This document shows, piece by piece, positions 1 through 7,800 of a stretch of 7,854 nt of DNA. Origin of the DNA: Conexibacter sp. (GTDB lineage: Bacteria; Actinomycetota; Thermoleophilia; Solirubrobacterales; Solirubrobacteraceae); the NCBI GenBank assembly GCA_025964215.1, contig JAOPZG010000001.1:1-7854 (forward strand), in the 5' to 3' direction. The position numbers and the translations under genes are program-made. The notes under the pieces were generated by a model. That model ran no database searches. It had not been told where the DNA came from and saw only the letters and a program-made list of their open reading frames with translations. Position 1 is the stretch's first letter; each line of letters begins with the position of its first letter.

Positions 1-497
1 GCGTCCTCGACGCGCAGCGGGTCCGGCGAGGTGAAGGCGGCCCAGAGCCGGCGGGCGAGCTCGTGCTCCTCCGCGCCGAGCGGGCGGGCGCCGGCGAGGC
101 GGTCGCGCAGGAAGGAGCGCGGGCCGCGGGCGAGCTTGACCAGGTCGACGGGGCCGAGCGGCCGGCTGCGGCGGCTCTCGGCGGAGCCGGCGAGCCGGTC
201 GAGGACCTGGATCAGCTGGAGCTGGTCGTAGAGGTCGTCCTCGAACCAGAGGACGATCCGCGTGGAGAAGTCGACGGCGTCGAGGCGCTCGTCGCGGGTG
301 GCGAGGTGCGTGCGGGCCTGGGCGAGGTCGGTGAGGTGCGCGCCGGCGAGGAAGCGCGCGCGGACCTCGCGGAGCGCCGCGGGGTCGAGCGCCGGGACCG
401 GCCCCTCGTGCAGCACGTCGTCCCAGCTCAGCACCTCGCCGAGCGTGCGGAGGTCGGCCGCCACGGCCGAGCCGTTGGTGACGTGCAGGACGGCCAT
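1..497 (-). CDS. DUF1835 domain-containing protein, 5' part only (runs off left edge)
   Basis: The frame starts at an ATG 5 bases after the trpA stop and stays open for 165 codons to the window edge, so the C-terminus is missing. The protein begins MAVLHVTNGSAVAADLR, followed by the hallmark WDDVLHEGPVP at residues 25-35, RARFLAG near 46-52 and LWFEDDLYDQLQLIQVLDRL at 83-102. From memory this order matches the DUF1835 family, whose biochemical role is unknown. A later stretch, RRLWAAFTSPDP, also resembles actinobacterial members. The family usually reads NGDS near the start; here it is NGSA. No signal peptide or membrane segment is visible, so it is probably cytoplasmic. A GAGG lies only 3 bases before the ATG, inside the end of trpA. 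The tight spacing suggests co-transcription with trpA and perhaps translational coupling, but nothing in the sequence links it to tryptophan chemistry. Family call is fairly secure; function is unknown. Confidence 0.85.
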   Translation of the reverse strand, partial: MAVLHVTNGSAVAADLRTLGEVLSWDDVLHEGPVPALDPAALREVRARFLAGAHLTDLAQARTHLATRDERLDAVDFSTRIVLWFEDDLYDQLQLIQVLDRLAGSAESRRSRPLGPVDLVKLARGPRSFLRDRLAGARPLGAEEHELARRLWAAFTSPDPLRVED

Positions 498-502
498 CGG
501 CC

Positions 503-1303
503 TCAGCTCGGCGCGGGCTTCGCCAGCGCCGCGGAGAACCCCTTGACCAGCTCGCGGACGGCGGCGGCGGGGTCCCGCGCCTCGGCCGCGGCGCGGACGA
601 GGCGGCTGCCGATGATGACGCCGTCGGCGCCGGCGTCGGCGGCCTGGGATGCCTGCTCGGGGGCGCCGATCCCGAAGCCGAGCGCGACGGGCAGGTCGGT
701 GTGGGCCTTGGTGCGGGCGATCACGGAGCCGTAGGCGTCCGAGAGCGCGGTGCGCTCGCCGGTCGTGCCGGTGACCGAGACGGTGTAGACGAAGCCGCGG
801 GCGCGGGCGCCGATCCGGGCGAGGCGCTCGTCGGGCGTCGTCGGCGCGACGAGCGGGACGAGCGCGATGCCGGCGGCGTCGCAGGCGGCGAGGACCTCCT
901 CGCCCTCCTCGAGCGGCATGTCGGGGACGATCAGGCCGCTGGCGCCCGCGTCGGCGAGCGACCGGGCGAAGGCCTCGGGGCCCTTGGCGAAGATGAGGTT
1001 GGCGTACATCATCATCACGACCGGGACGCGCTGGGCGATCGCGTGGCAGACCGTGAGGACGCCGGCGACGGTCGTGCCGTTGCGCAGCGCCTCGGTGCCC
1101 GCCGCGTGGATGACGGGGCCGTCGGCGAGCGGGTCGGAGAACGGGACGCCGAGCTCGACGAGGTCGGCGCCGCCGTCGACGTAGGCCTCGCCGATCCGGA
1201 TGGAGTCCCCGAGCGTCGGGAAGCCGCCCATCAGGTAGGGCATGAGGGCCGCGCGGCCCTTGGCGTTGGCGAAGGCGTCGGCGATGCGCTGGGGTCCGTC
1301 CAT
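503..1303 (-). CDS. trpA: Tryptophan synthase alpha subunit
   Basis: This cytoplasmic TIM-barrel enzyme cleaves indole-3-glycerol phosphate to indole and glyceraldehyde 3-phosphate, passing indole to TrpB in an alpha2-beta2 complex. At 266 residues it has the normal family length. LVELGVPFSDPLADGP carries catalytic Glu50 and Asp61, equivalent to E. coli Glu49 and Asp60. LIVPDMPLEEG (124-134), FVYTVSVTGTTGER (171-184), LGFGIG (208-213) and VIIGSRLV (229-236) are the expected substrate- and phosphate-binding loops. The usual Y-x-N-P motif reads YANL at 100-103, a small departure. The ATG at 1303 has no good Shine-Dalgarno, but a TAGGCT -10-like box lies 12 bases upstream, suggesting an almost leaderless transcript. 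The gene is cut off from trpB by a plus-strand membrane gene, unlike the usual adjacent trpBA, and is followed 5 bases later by the DUF1835 gene. Function is not in doubt. Confidence 0.97.
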   Translation of the reverse strand: MDGPQRIADAFANAKGRAALMPYLMGGFPTLGDSIRIGEAYVDGGADLVELGVPFSDPLADGPVIHAAGTEALRNGTTVAGVLTVCHAIAQRVPVVMMMYANLIFAKGPEAFARSLADAGASGLIVPDMPLEEGEEVLAACDAAGIALVPLVAPTTPDERLARIGARARGFVYTVSVTGTTGERTALSDAYGSVIARTKAHTDLPVALGFGIGAPEQASQAADAGADGVIIGSRLVRAAAEARDPAAAVRELVKGFSAALAKPAPS

Positions 1304-1315
1304 GGTGTGCGTCCA

Positions 1316-1321
1316 AGCCTA
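1316..1321 (-). promoter_or_regulatory. Candidate -10 box for trpA (TAGGCT)
   Basis: On the minus strand TAGGCTTG begins at 1321; its TAGGCT part fits the actinobacterial TAnnnT -10 pattern. It ends 12 bases before the trpA ATG, so transcription would start about 5-6 bases before the start codon, which agrees with the lack of a ribosome binding site. The same octamer occurs at almost the same distance before trpD. I see no clear -35 box at 17-18 bases. Inferred, not proven. Confidence 0.45.
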
Positions 1322-1337
1322 CGACCAGGCCGCGTCC

Positions 1338-1343
1338 TATGCT
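1338..1343 (+). promoter_or_regulatory. Candidate -10 box for the divergent membrane-protein gene (TATGCT)
   Basis: TATGCT on the plus strand fits TAnnnT and overlaps the first possible ATG (1339) of the membrane-protein gene. If it is a -10 box, transcription begins near 1350 and the 1339 ATG is outside the mRNA. The real start would then be an in-frame GTG at 1354 or ATG at 1411. Only about 35 bases separate this ATG from the trpA start, so the two promoters would be back to back and could interfere. No -35 box is evident. Confidence 0.25.
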
Positions 1344-2412
1344 CGCTGCGCCCGTGGCCGCGCACGACGACGACACCGAAGCCCGCCGGCGCGTCAGAGA
1401 TGCGTTGCCGATGCCGGGCCCCACGGGGCGCCGCGCGCTGATCTGGTTCGGGTCGACGGCGGTCCTGATCCTGATCGTCTACCTGCTGATCCCGCACCTG
1501 GCGGGGCTGGAGGACACGTGGCACCGGATCCGCGACGGCTCGCCCGCGTGGCTGGCAGCGGCGATCGTGCTGGAGGGCGTCTCCTACGCGGGCTACGCGT
1601 GGAACGTCGCGGCGGTCAGCGCGGCCGACGGCGTCGTGCTCGGCTTTCGCCGCTCGTCGCAGATCACGCTCGCGGCGACGGCCGCGACGCGGCTGCTGGC
1701 CGCCGGCGGCGCGGGCGGGATCGCGGTGACGACGTGGGCGCTGTCGCGCGCGGGCCATGGTCCGCGAGGTGCGGCGAAGCAGGTCTCGTCGCATCTCGTG
1801 GCGACCTACGCGGTGTTCCTGGCGGCGATCGTGCTGTTCGGGACGGGGCTCGCGATCGCGGGCGCCGAGCCGTTGTTGAGTGCCTTCCCGGCGGTCTTGG
1901 GCGCGCTCCTGTTCGCCGCGTACGGGATCGCGATCCAGGCGCCCGATGCCCTGCAGCGCCGCCTCGGGCAGGGCGGCGGGCGCTGGCGGCACCGGTTGCT
2001 CGCCGCGCCGCAGGCGCTGGCGGACGGGACGCACTTCACCATCGACTTGATCCGGCGCCGCGAGCTGGGGCTGTTGGGGACGGTCGTCTGGTGGGTCTTC
2101 GACGTCGCGACGCTGTGGGCGTGCTTCTGGGCGTTCGGCGGCCACCCGGACGTGGCCGAGCTGACGATGGCCTACTTGTTGGGGATGTTGGGGAACCTGC
2201 TGCCGCTGCCGGGCGGGGTCGGCGGCGTCGAGGGCGGCATGGTCGGCGCGTGCGCGGCGTTCGACATGAACGCGGAGATCGCGCTGGTCGCAGTGCTGGC
2301 GTATCGCGCGATCTCGGTGTGGCTGCCGGCGCTGCCGGGGGTCGTGGCGCTGGCGACGCTGCGGCGCGCGGCGGATGGGGCTGTCATCGAATCTCAGGAC
2401 GAGGCCGCATAG
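1339..2412 (+). CDS. Multi-pass membrane protein, LPG_synthase_TM / UPF0104 family
   Basis: The product has up to 357 residues and is strongly hydrophobic, with about seven or eight probable membrane segments, for example near 33-51, 69-93, 149-170, 178-198, 245-265, 277-297 and 311-335. Two motifs mark the family related to the membrane part of MprF (lysylphosphatidylglycerol synthase) and the TIGR00374 proteins. These are AAGGAGGIAVTTWAL, and GNLLPLPGGVGGVEGGM followed by AYRAISVWLPALPG. No soluble aminoacyl-transferase domain is attached, so it is more likely a lipid flippase-like or other integral membrane protein than a complete MprF. Its substrate cannot be told from sequence. The start is uncertain: residues 1-24 are charged and the hydrophobic part begins soon after an in-frame ATG at 1411. 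No clear Shine-Dalgarno precedes either. It lies on the opposite strand between trpB and trpA, divergent from trpA and convergent with trpB, with no evident tie to tryptophan synthesis. Confidence 0.88.
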   Translation: MLAAPVAAHDDDTEARRRVRDALPMPGPTGRRALIWFGSTAVLILIVYLLIPHLAGLEDTWHRIRDGSPAWLAAAIVLEGVSYAGYAWNVAAVSAADGVVLGFRRSSQITLAATAATRLLAAGGAGGIAVTTWALSRAGHGPRGAAKQVSSHLVATYAVFLAAIVLFGTGLAIAGAEPLLSAFPAVLGALLFAAYGIAIQAPDALQRRLGQGGGRWRHRLLAAPQALADGTHFTIDLIRRRELGLLGTVVWWVFDVATLWACFWAFGGHPDVAELTMAYLLGMLGNLLPLPGGVGGVEGGMVGACAAFDMNAEIALVAVLAYRAISVWLPALPGVVALATLRRAADGAVIESQDEAA

Positions 2413-2553
2413 GCGCTCAGCGCGGGCGTCGTCGAGGTGCGCGGCGCGGTCCGTCGTCACCGAGGGAGTGAGGCGGAGACGTGGTCCGCTGCGCCTGGGG
2501 TCGTCCGCTGGCGCTCGCGGGCGGGCGATTCGGGGCCGAACGGCAGGTGGTTC

Positions 2554-2593
2554 GTCGTTCGGTGCTCGCCGAGAGCACCCGGCTACGAACGAC
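2554..2593. terminator. Hairpin 1, candidate terminator of the membrane-protein gene
   Basis: The left arm is GTCGTTCG (2554-2561) followed directly by GTGCTC (2562-2567). The loop is five bases. The right arm is GAGCAC (2573-2578), a seven-base bulge, then CGAACGAC (2586-2593). All 14 pairs are complementary. No T-run follows on either strand, as is common for high-GC actinobacterial terminators. It lies about 140 bases past the membrane-gene stop. Confidence 0.45.
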
Positions 2594-2605
2594 CTCCGCG
2601 CGCGA

Positions 2606-2662
2606 GGTCCGGGGATCTGGGTCGGCTTGGGCTCCATATCGGAGCCCGAAACGACCCGGACC
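2606..2662. terminator. Hairpin 2, nested inverted repeats, candidate bidirectional terminator
   Basis: Three nested arm pairs share one centre: GGTCC (2606-2610) with GGACC (2658-2662), GGGTCG (2619-2624) with CGACCC (2652-2657), and GGGCTCC (2629-2635) with GGAGCCC (2641-2647). The loop is ATATC. All 18 pairs are exact, with an eight-base one-sided bulge between the outer two pairs and a small internal loop between the inner two. The symmetry would work for transcription from either side. There is no T-run. Confidence 0.5.
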
Positions 2663-2686
2663 CCGCGGGAGGCCGGCGAAACGCCG

Positions 2687-2724
2687 CGCGGCGCAGATCC
2701 AACGCAGATGCGTTGGGCGCCGCG
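2687..2724 (-). terminator. Hairpin 3, probable terminator of trpB
   Basis: The hairpin starts 4 bases past the trpB stop. Outer arms are CGCGGCGC (2687-2694) and GCGCCGCG (2717-2724); inner arms are CCAACGC (2699-2705) and GCGTTGG (2710-2716). All 15 pairs are exact. On the plus strand both the loop and the one-sided bulge read AGAT. No real T-run follows on the minus strand. Its position right behind trpB makes it the most likely end of the trpDC-htrA-trpFB transcript. Confidence 0.6.
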
Positions 2725-2728
2725 AGCG

Positions 2729-3897
<1,169 letters not shown>

Positions 3898-3901
<4 letters not shown>

Positions 3902-4632
3902 GCGGACGCGGGACGGACGGGGCTGCGGCGGCCTGCCGGGGTCTCCGACGACGCGTGCACCCTCGGCGCCGGCTCCGGCTCGTCGGCCGTCGCGCGCACG
4001 GCGTCGGCGAAGGCCTTCATCTTGCTCGGGTCCTTGACGCCGGGCGAGGCCTCGGTCCCGCTCGCCACGTCGACGGCGAACGGGTCGGCCGCGGCGATCG
4101 CCTCGGCGACGTTCTCGGCGTTCAGCCCGCCGGAGAGGATCAGCGGCACGTCGGTCGAGCGCCGCTCGAGCATCCGCCAGTCGAACGTCTCTCCCGTGCC
4201 GCCGCGCTCGCCCTCGCGGTACGTGTCGAGCAGGTGGTAGTCGATCGCGTGGAAGGCCTGGATCTTCAAGATGTCGGAGGCCAGCCGGACCGACTGCGCC
4301 TTGATGACCTTCGCGCCCGTGCGGCGGCGGACCTCGGTCGCGAACGCCGGGCCCTCCTCGCCGTGGAGCTGGACCATGCTCAGCTGCAGCATGTCGGCGT
4401 ACGCGGCGATCTCGTCCAGCGACTGGTTGACGAAGACGCCGCAGACCTCGACCTTGCGCCGTAGCGCTCCTGCGATCTTGATCCCCTCGGCGGGGTCGCA
4501 CGCGCGCTTGGACTGCGGCCAGAGGATCAGCCCGATCGCCCACGCGCCGTTGGCGACCGCGAGCTCCCCGTCGGCGACGCTGGTGATGCCACAGAACTTG
4601 ATGCGGGGTGCGCGGTGGGCCACGCCCTGCAT
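3898..4632 (-). CDS. trpF: Phosphoribosylanthranilate isomerase with C-terminal tail
   Basis: TrpF converts N-(5'-phosphoribosyl)anthranilate to CdRP by an Amadori rearrangement, between TrpD and TrpC in the pathway. IKFCGIT carries the general base Cys14, VQLHGEE is at 87-93, and HLLDTY carries the general acid Asp136. [10 protein letters not shown] (166-175) and [14 protein letters not shown] (188-201) form the phosphate-binding end of the barrel; the latter is more often DVSSGVE. At 244 residues it is longer than the usual 200-210. About 9 extra residues precede the core, and the barrel ends near 214, leaving roughly 30 residues rich in Pro, Ala, Arg and Ser that look disordered. The start is not firm: the ATG at 4632 has no good ribosome binding site, and a GTG three codons later is possible. 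The gene begins 21 bases after the htrA stop and its stop overlaps the trpB start (ATGA). Confidence 0.95.
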
Positions 4633-4653
4633 CTTAGGGCGACCGCTTCCGCG

Positions 4654-5889
4654 TCAGCCGGTCTGGAGCGCCGGCGGGCGCTTGCCCAGCGTGACGGTCA
4701 CCGTCTTGGTGACCTTCTTGCGCATGATCTCGATCTTCACCTTGTCGCCCGGCTTGTGGCTCATGACGAGCTGCGAGAGCTGGTCGGAGGACGTGATCGC
4801 CTTGCCGTCGACCTTGGTGATGATGTCGCCGCCGAGCACCACGGGGTCGCTGCTGCCGCTGGCGCCGCCGGCGAGCGTCGCCTGCACGTCGCCGGCCTTC
4901 AGCCCCGCGAGGTCGGCCGGGCTGCCGGACTCCACGGTCTGCACGAGCGCGCCGTGGTTCACCGGCAGGTTGAGCGCGTCGAGCTGCCCGTCGACCGTCA
5001 GCGACGTCACGCCGAGGTAGGCGCGCTGGACGCTCTGGCCCTTCTTGAGGTTCGCGAGGATCGCCTTGGCGGTGTCGATCGGGACCGCGAAGCCGATGCC
5101 GACGTTGCCCTGGCCGGCGCCGCCGGTCTCGATCTGCGAGTTGATGCCGATGACGCGGCCGGCGGAGTCGATCAGCGGGCCGCCCGAGTTGCCGGGGTTG
5201 ATCGCGGCGTCGGTCTGGATGACGTCCTTGATCGCGAAGCCGTTGGGCGCCTGGATCTGGCGCTGCAGCGCGGAGACGACGCCGGTCGTCAGCGTGCGGT
5301 CCAGGCCGAAGGGGTTGCCGATCGCGATCGTCGGGTCGCCGACGTGCACGTCCTTGGAGGAGCCGAGCGGCAGCGCCTTGAGGTCGAGGCCCTCGGGGTC
5401 GACCTTCAGCAGCGCGAGGTCGGTCGACGGGTCCTTGCCGACGACCGTCGCCTTGAGCGTCTTCTTGTCGGCGAACTGCACGGTGATCGAGTCCGGCGTC
5501 GCGCCGTCGATCACGTGGTTGTTGGTGAGGATGTCGCCGGTGGCGTCGATGACGAAGCCGGAGCCGGTGGACTCGCTCTTCTGCGCCCCGCCGAACGGGT
5601 CGAACGGGTTGTTGGTCTGCTCGATGATCTCGGAGTGGACGAAGACCACGCCGGGCGCGTAGCGCTGGTAGATGTCGGCCGCGGTCAGCCCCTCGGCCGC
5701 GTTGGCGCGGTTGCCGTTGGCCCCCTGCGCGGCGATCGCCGACTGGCGGATGACCGTCGTCGTGTGCGTGTCCCCCGCGTTGCCGTCGACGATCACGGCG
5801 GTGACGCCCGCCGCGACGCCGCCGCCGAGCAGCGCGGCGACCAGCAGGGGCAGGACGATCGTCTTCGAGGTGGAGGGGGGCTGGCTCAT
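4654..5889 (-). CDS. Membrane-anchored HtrA/DegP-like serine protease with one PDZ domain
   Basis: This 411-residue protein starts with a short cytoplasmic end, a membrane anchor near 11-33, and a low-complexity linker to about 68. A trypsin-like domain then carries the triad His125 (LTNNHVI), Asp157 (STDLALL) and Ser235 (NPGNSGGPL), with GSGFVI and GNPFGLDRTLTTGVVS as further family marks. A single PDZ domain follows (about 291-402, starting YLGV), as in actinobacterial HtrA/PepD proteins. The catalytic part should lie outside the membrane, where such proteases degrade or refold damaged proteins. It sits between trpC and trpF in the same direction, 70 bases after trpC and 21 before trpF. No role in tryptophan synthesis is known for this family, so it may simply be carried in the operon or have its own promoter in the upstream gap. 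The ATG at 5889 fits the short N-terminus before the anchor; only a weak GAG precedes it. Family call is secure. Confidence 0.95.
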   Translation of the reverse strand: MSQPPSTSKTIVLPLLVAALLGGGVAAGVTAVIVDGNAGDTHTTTVIRQSAIAAQGANGNRANAAEGLTAADIYQRYAPGVVFVHSEIIEQTNNPFDPFGGAQKSESTGSGFVIDATGDILTNNHVIDGATPDSITVQFADKKTLKATVVGKDPSTDLALLKVDPEGLDLKALPLGSSKDVHVGDPTIAIGNPFGLDRTLTTGVVSALQRQIQAPNGFAIKDVIQTDAAINPGNSGGPLIDSAGRVIGINSQIETGGAGQGNVGIGFAVPIDTAKAILANLKKGQSVQRAYLGVTSLTVDGQLDALNLPVNHGALVQTVESGSPADLAGLKAGDVQATLAGGASGSSDPVVLGGDIITKVDGKAITSSDQLSQLVMSHKPGDKVKIEIMRKKVTKTVTVTLGKRPPALQTG

Positions 5890-5959
5890 GTCGTCACTCA
5901 GGGTCCTCAGGATCGCTGAAGCGGCCCTGAAGTCGATCTAAATGTTGCTAAAGCGTGGC
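5890..5959 (-). promoter_or_regulatory. trpC-htrA gap with tandem 9-mer and inverted repeat
   Basis: This gap contains one of the most AT-rich patches in the window. On the plus strand CTCAGGGTC and CTCAGGATC lie head to tail (5897-5914, 8 of 9 identical). ACTCAGGG (5896-5903) can pair with CCCTGAAGT (5925-5933) with one unpaired base, and CGC-TGAA-GCG (5914-5923) forms a small hairpin inside. Reading toward htrA, TTTAG occurs twice, 5 bases apart, in the AT-rich patch, but no clean -10/-35 pair stands out. It could be an htrA promoter/operator, a partial terminator or an RNA processing site. Confidence 0.3.
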
Positions 5960-6766
5960 CTAGAGCTGGTCGTCGGAGCTGGCGCCGTGTCCGGCGAGGT
6001 CGCGCAGCGCGAGCTCGGGCTCGGGCGCGCGCATCAGCGTCTCGCCGATCAGCACCGCGTCGATGCCGACGCGCTCGAGCTCCTCGATCTGCGCGCGGGT
6101 GTGGAAGCCGGACTCCGAGACGACCGTCTTGCCGGCCGGCACGTCGCTGAGCAGCTCGTACGTGCGCTCGACGTCCACGGTGAAGTCCGTGAGGTTGCGG
6201 TTGTTGATGCCGATGACGTCGGCGTCGATGACCTCGAGCGCGATGTTCAGCTCGGGCTCGTCGTGGACCTCGACGAGCACGTCGAGGTCGAGGTCGAGCG
6301 CCTCGTGGTGCAGCGCCGCCAGCTCCTCGGGCTCGAGCGCGGCGACGATCAGCAGGATCGCGTCGGCCCCCGCCACCGCGGCCTCGTAGACCTGGTAGGC
6401 GTCGACCATGAAGTCCTTGCGCAGGATCGGCAGGCCGGTCGCCGCGCGCGCCTCCTCGAGGTCGGCGAGCGTGCCGCCGAAGTGCGGGCCCTCGGTCAGG
6501 ATCGAGATCGCCGCGGCGCCGCCGCGCTCGTAGGCCTGCGCGATCTCGGTGACGGTCGCGCCGGCGCGGATCTCCCCCGCCGACGGCGAGCGCCGCTTGT
6601 GCTCGGCGATGATCGAGACGCCGGGGCGCACGAGCGCCTCCGAGAACGGGCGGCCCTCGCGATGCGGCGCGAGCCGGGACTCGAGCAGCGCCAGCGGCAC
6701 CTCCTTGCGGCGGCGGCGGACTTCGTCTCTCGTGACCTCGACGATGCGCTCCAGGACGTTGCTCAT
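5960..6766 (-). CDS. trpC: Indole-3-glycerol-phosphate synthase
   Basis: TrpC closes the ring of CdRP, with loss of CO2 and water, to form indole-3-glycerol phosphate for TrpA. It is a stand-alone 268-residue cytoplasmic barrel, not fused to TrpF as in E. coli. Catalytic residues are in place: Glu55 and Lys57 in AEHKRRSPSAG, Lys117 in LRKDFMVD, Glu166 in LVEVHD, Asn188 in IGINNRNL and Glu218 in VSESGF; IGETLMRA near the end binds phosphate. The residue between Glu55 and Lys57 is His, where Ile, Val or Phe is commoner. The first 45 residues form the expected N-terminal extension. The ATG at 6766 overlaps the trpD stop as ATGA, implying coupled translation. The stop is TAG, whereas the other minus-strand trp genes end in TGA. 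Confidence 0.97.
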   Translation of the reverse strand: MSNVLERIVEVTRDEVRRRRKEVPLALLESRLAPHREGRPFSEALVRPGVSIIAEHKRRSPSAGEIRAGATVTEIAQAYERGGAAAISILTEGPHFGGTLADLEEARAATGLPILRKDFMVDAYQVYEAAVAGADAILLIVAALEPEELAALHHEALDLDLDVLVEVHDEPELNIALEVIDADVIGINNRNLTDFTVDVERTYELLSDVPAGKTVVSESGFHTRAQIEELERVGIDAVLIGETLMRAPEPELALRDLAGHGASSDDQL

Positions 6767-7800
6767 GCTGCCTTCGGTGCCAGTTCTCCGCTGATCCGGA
6801 CGTACTGCTCGAGCGAGGCGGCGGCCGCGCCCGACGCGATGGTCTCCCGCGCGAGCTCCACGCCGGACTTCAGGTCCTCCGCCCGACCCGCAGCGTAGAT
6901 CGCCGCGCCCGAGTTGAGCAGGACGAGATCCGCGTCGGGGCCCTCGGCGCCGGCGAAGATCGCGTGCGCCGTCGCCGCGTTGGCCGCCGGGTCCCCGCCC
7001 GAGATCGCGCTCGTCGGCGCCTCGGCGAGGCCCACGTCGGCCGGAGCCACGTCGTAGCGGCGCAGCTCGTCGCCGTTGACCTCCACGACGTGCGTGGGGG
7101 CGGACGTGCTCATCTCGTCCAGGCCATCCGCGGACGAGACTACCAACGCGCGGTCGCAGCCCAGGCGCGAGAGGGCGCCGGCGAGCACCTCGAGGTACGC
7201 GGGGTCCGAGACCCCGACGAGCTGGCGGCGCGCGCCCGCCGGGTTGGTGAGCGGCCCGAGGAAGTTGAAGATCGTGCGCACGGCGAGCTCGGCGCGGGCC
7301 GGGATCACGAAGCGCGTGGCCGCGTGGTGGGACGGCGCGAACATGAAGCCGAAGCCGACCTCGTCGATGCAGCGGCCGACGGCGTCGGGCTTGAGGTCGA
7401 TCCGCGCGCCGAGCGCCTCGAGCACGTCGGCCGAGCCGCTCAGCCCCGTCGCGGAGCGGTTGCCGTGCTTGGCGACGGCGCAGCCCGCGCCCGCGGCGAC
7501 GAGCGCGGCGGTCGTCGAGACGTTGAAGGTTCGGCGCCCGCCGCCGGTGCCGGCGGTGTCGAGCAGGTCGTGGCGCCGCGTCGGGACCGGCGTCGCCATC
7601 GCGCGCATCGTGGAGGCGAGGCCGGCGATCTCCTCGACGCTCTCCCCCTTCGTGCGCAGCGCGATCAGGAACGCGGCGATCTGCGTGTCGCTGCCGTTGC
7701 CGGCCATGATCTCGGCCAGGACGCCGCCCGCCTGCTCCTGGGTCAGGTCGCGGCGCGTGGCGAGCACGTCGATGGCGGCCGTGAGGACGTCGTTGGGCAT
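6763..7800 (-). CDS. trpD: Anthranilate phosphoribosyltransferase
   Basis: TrpD transfers phosphoribose from PRPP to anthranilate, the first step after anthranilate synthase. At 345 residues it is a normal stand-alone enzyme: a small helical N-terminal domain (about 1-70), then the PRPP-binding domain. Motifs are DTAGTGGGRRTFNVSTT (81-97), KHGNR with Asn114 (111-115), SGSADVLEALG (121-131), the anthranilate-binding Arg169 region, RTIFNFLGPLTNP (175-187) and the metal-binding Asp228-Glu229 in DGLDEM. The PRPP loop reads GTGGG where most family members have GTGGD. The ATG at 7800 was chosen for normal length and because a TAGGCT box lies 13 bases upstream with no Shine-Dalgarno between, implying a near-leaderless mRNA. 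It appears to be the first gene of the trpDC-htrA-trpFB unit, although a gene upstream beyond the window edge could still read into it. Confidence 0.97.
   Translation of the reverse strand: MPNDVLTAAIDVLATRRDLTQEQAGGVLAEIMAGNGSDTQIAAFLIALRTKGESVEEIAGLASTMRAMATPVPTRRHDLLDTAGTGGGRRTFNVSTTAALVAAGAGCAVAKHGNRSATGLSGSADVLEALGARIDLKPDAVGRCIDEVGFGFMFAPSHHAATRFVIPARAELAVRTIFNFLGPLTNPAGARRQLVGVSDPAYLEVLAGALSRLGCDRALVVSSADGLDEMSTSAPTHVVEVNGDELRRYDVAPADVGLAEAPTSAISGGDPAANAATAHAIFAGAEGPDADLVLLNSGAAIYAAGRAEDLKSGVELARETIASGAAAASLEQYVRISGELAPKAA

Larger units (their letters stand above)
2413..2728. other. Convergent intergenic region with several inverted repeats
   Basis: This is the longest gene-free stretch in the window, between the ends of the plus-strand membrane gene and minus-strand trpB. 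I see no convincing small gene. It starts with a small GCGC-TCA-GCGC hairpin (2413-2423) directly after the membrane-gene stop. It also holds a near-palindrome TTCGGGGCCGAA (2529-2540), a GGCG-AAA-CGCC hairpin (2675-2685) and the three large hairpins listed separately. The best reading is a two-way transcription termination zone. A structured small RNA is possible, but I see no promoter for one. Confidence 0.6.

Noticed and set aside
63..734. Plus-strand open frame opposite the DUF1835 gene and the end of trpA
   Set aside because: The minus strand carries recognisable family motifs in both genes; the plus-strand product has none.
1231..2637. A 468-codon minus-strand open frame opposite the membrane-protein gene
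   Set aside because: The product is an Arg/Pro/Gln-rich string without a domain. It overlaps the trpA start and lies opposite a well-supported membrane protein.
3902..4543. An N-terminal extension of TrpB by about 214 codons
   Set aside because: The frame is open upstream, but the extension is Arg-rich, lies inside trpF in another frame, and the 3901 ATG gives a normal TrpB N-terminus with an ATGA overlap.
4615..5919. A 434-codon plus-strand open frame opposite htrA
   Set aside because: It is Arg/Asp/Val/Gly-rich and unlike any family I know; the minus strand encodes an intact HtrA protease with its full triad.
5942..6898. A 318-codon plus-strand open frame opposite trpC
   Set aside because: It has the same low-information composition and lies opposite an unmistakable TrpC.
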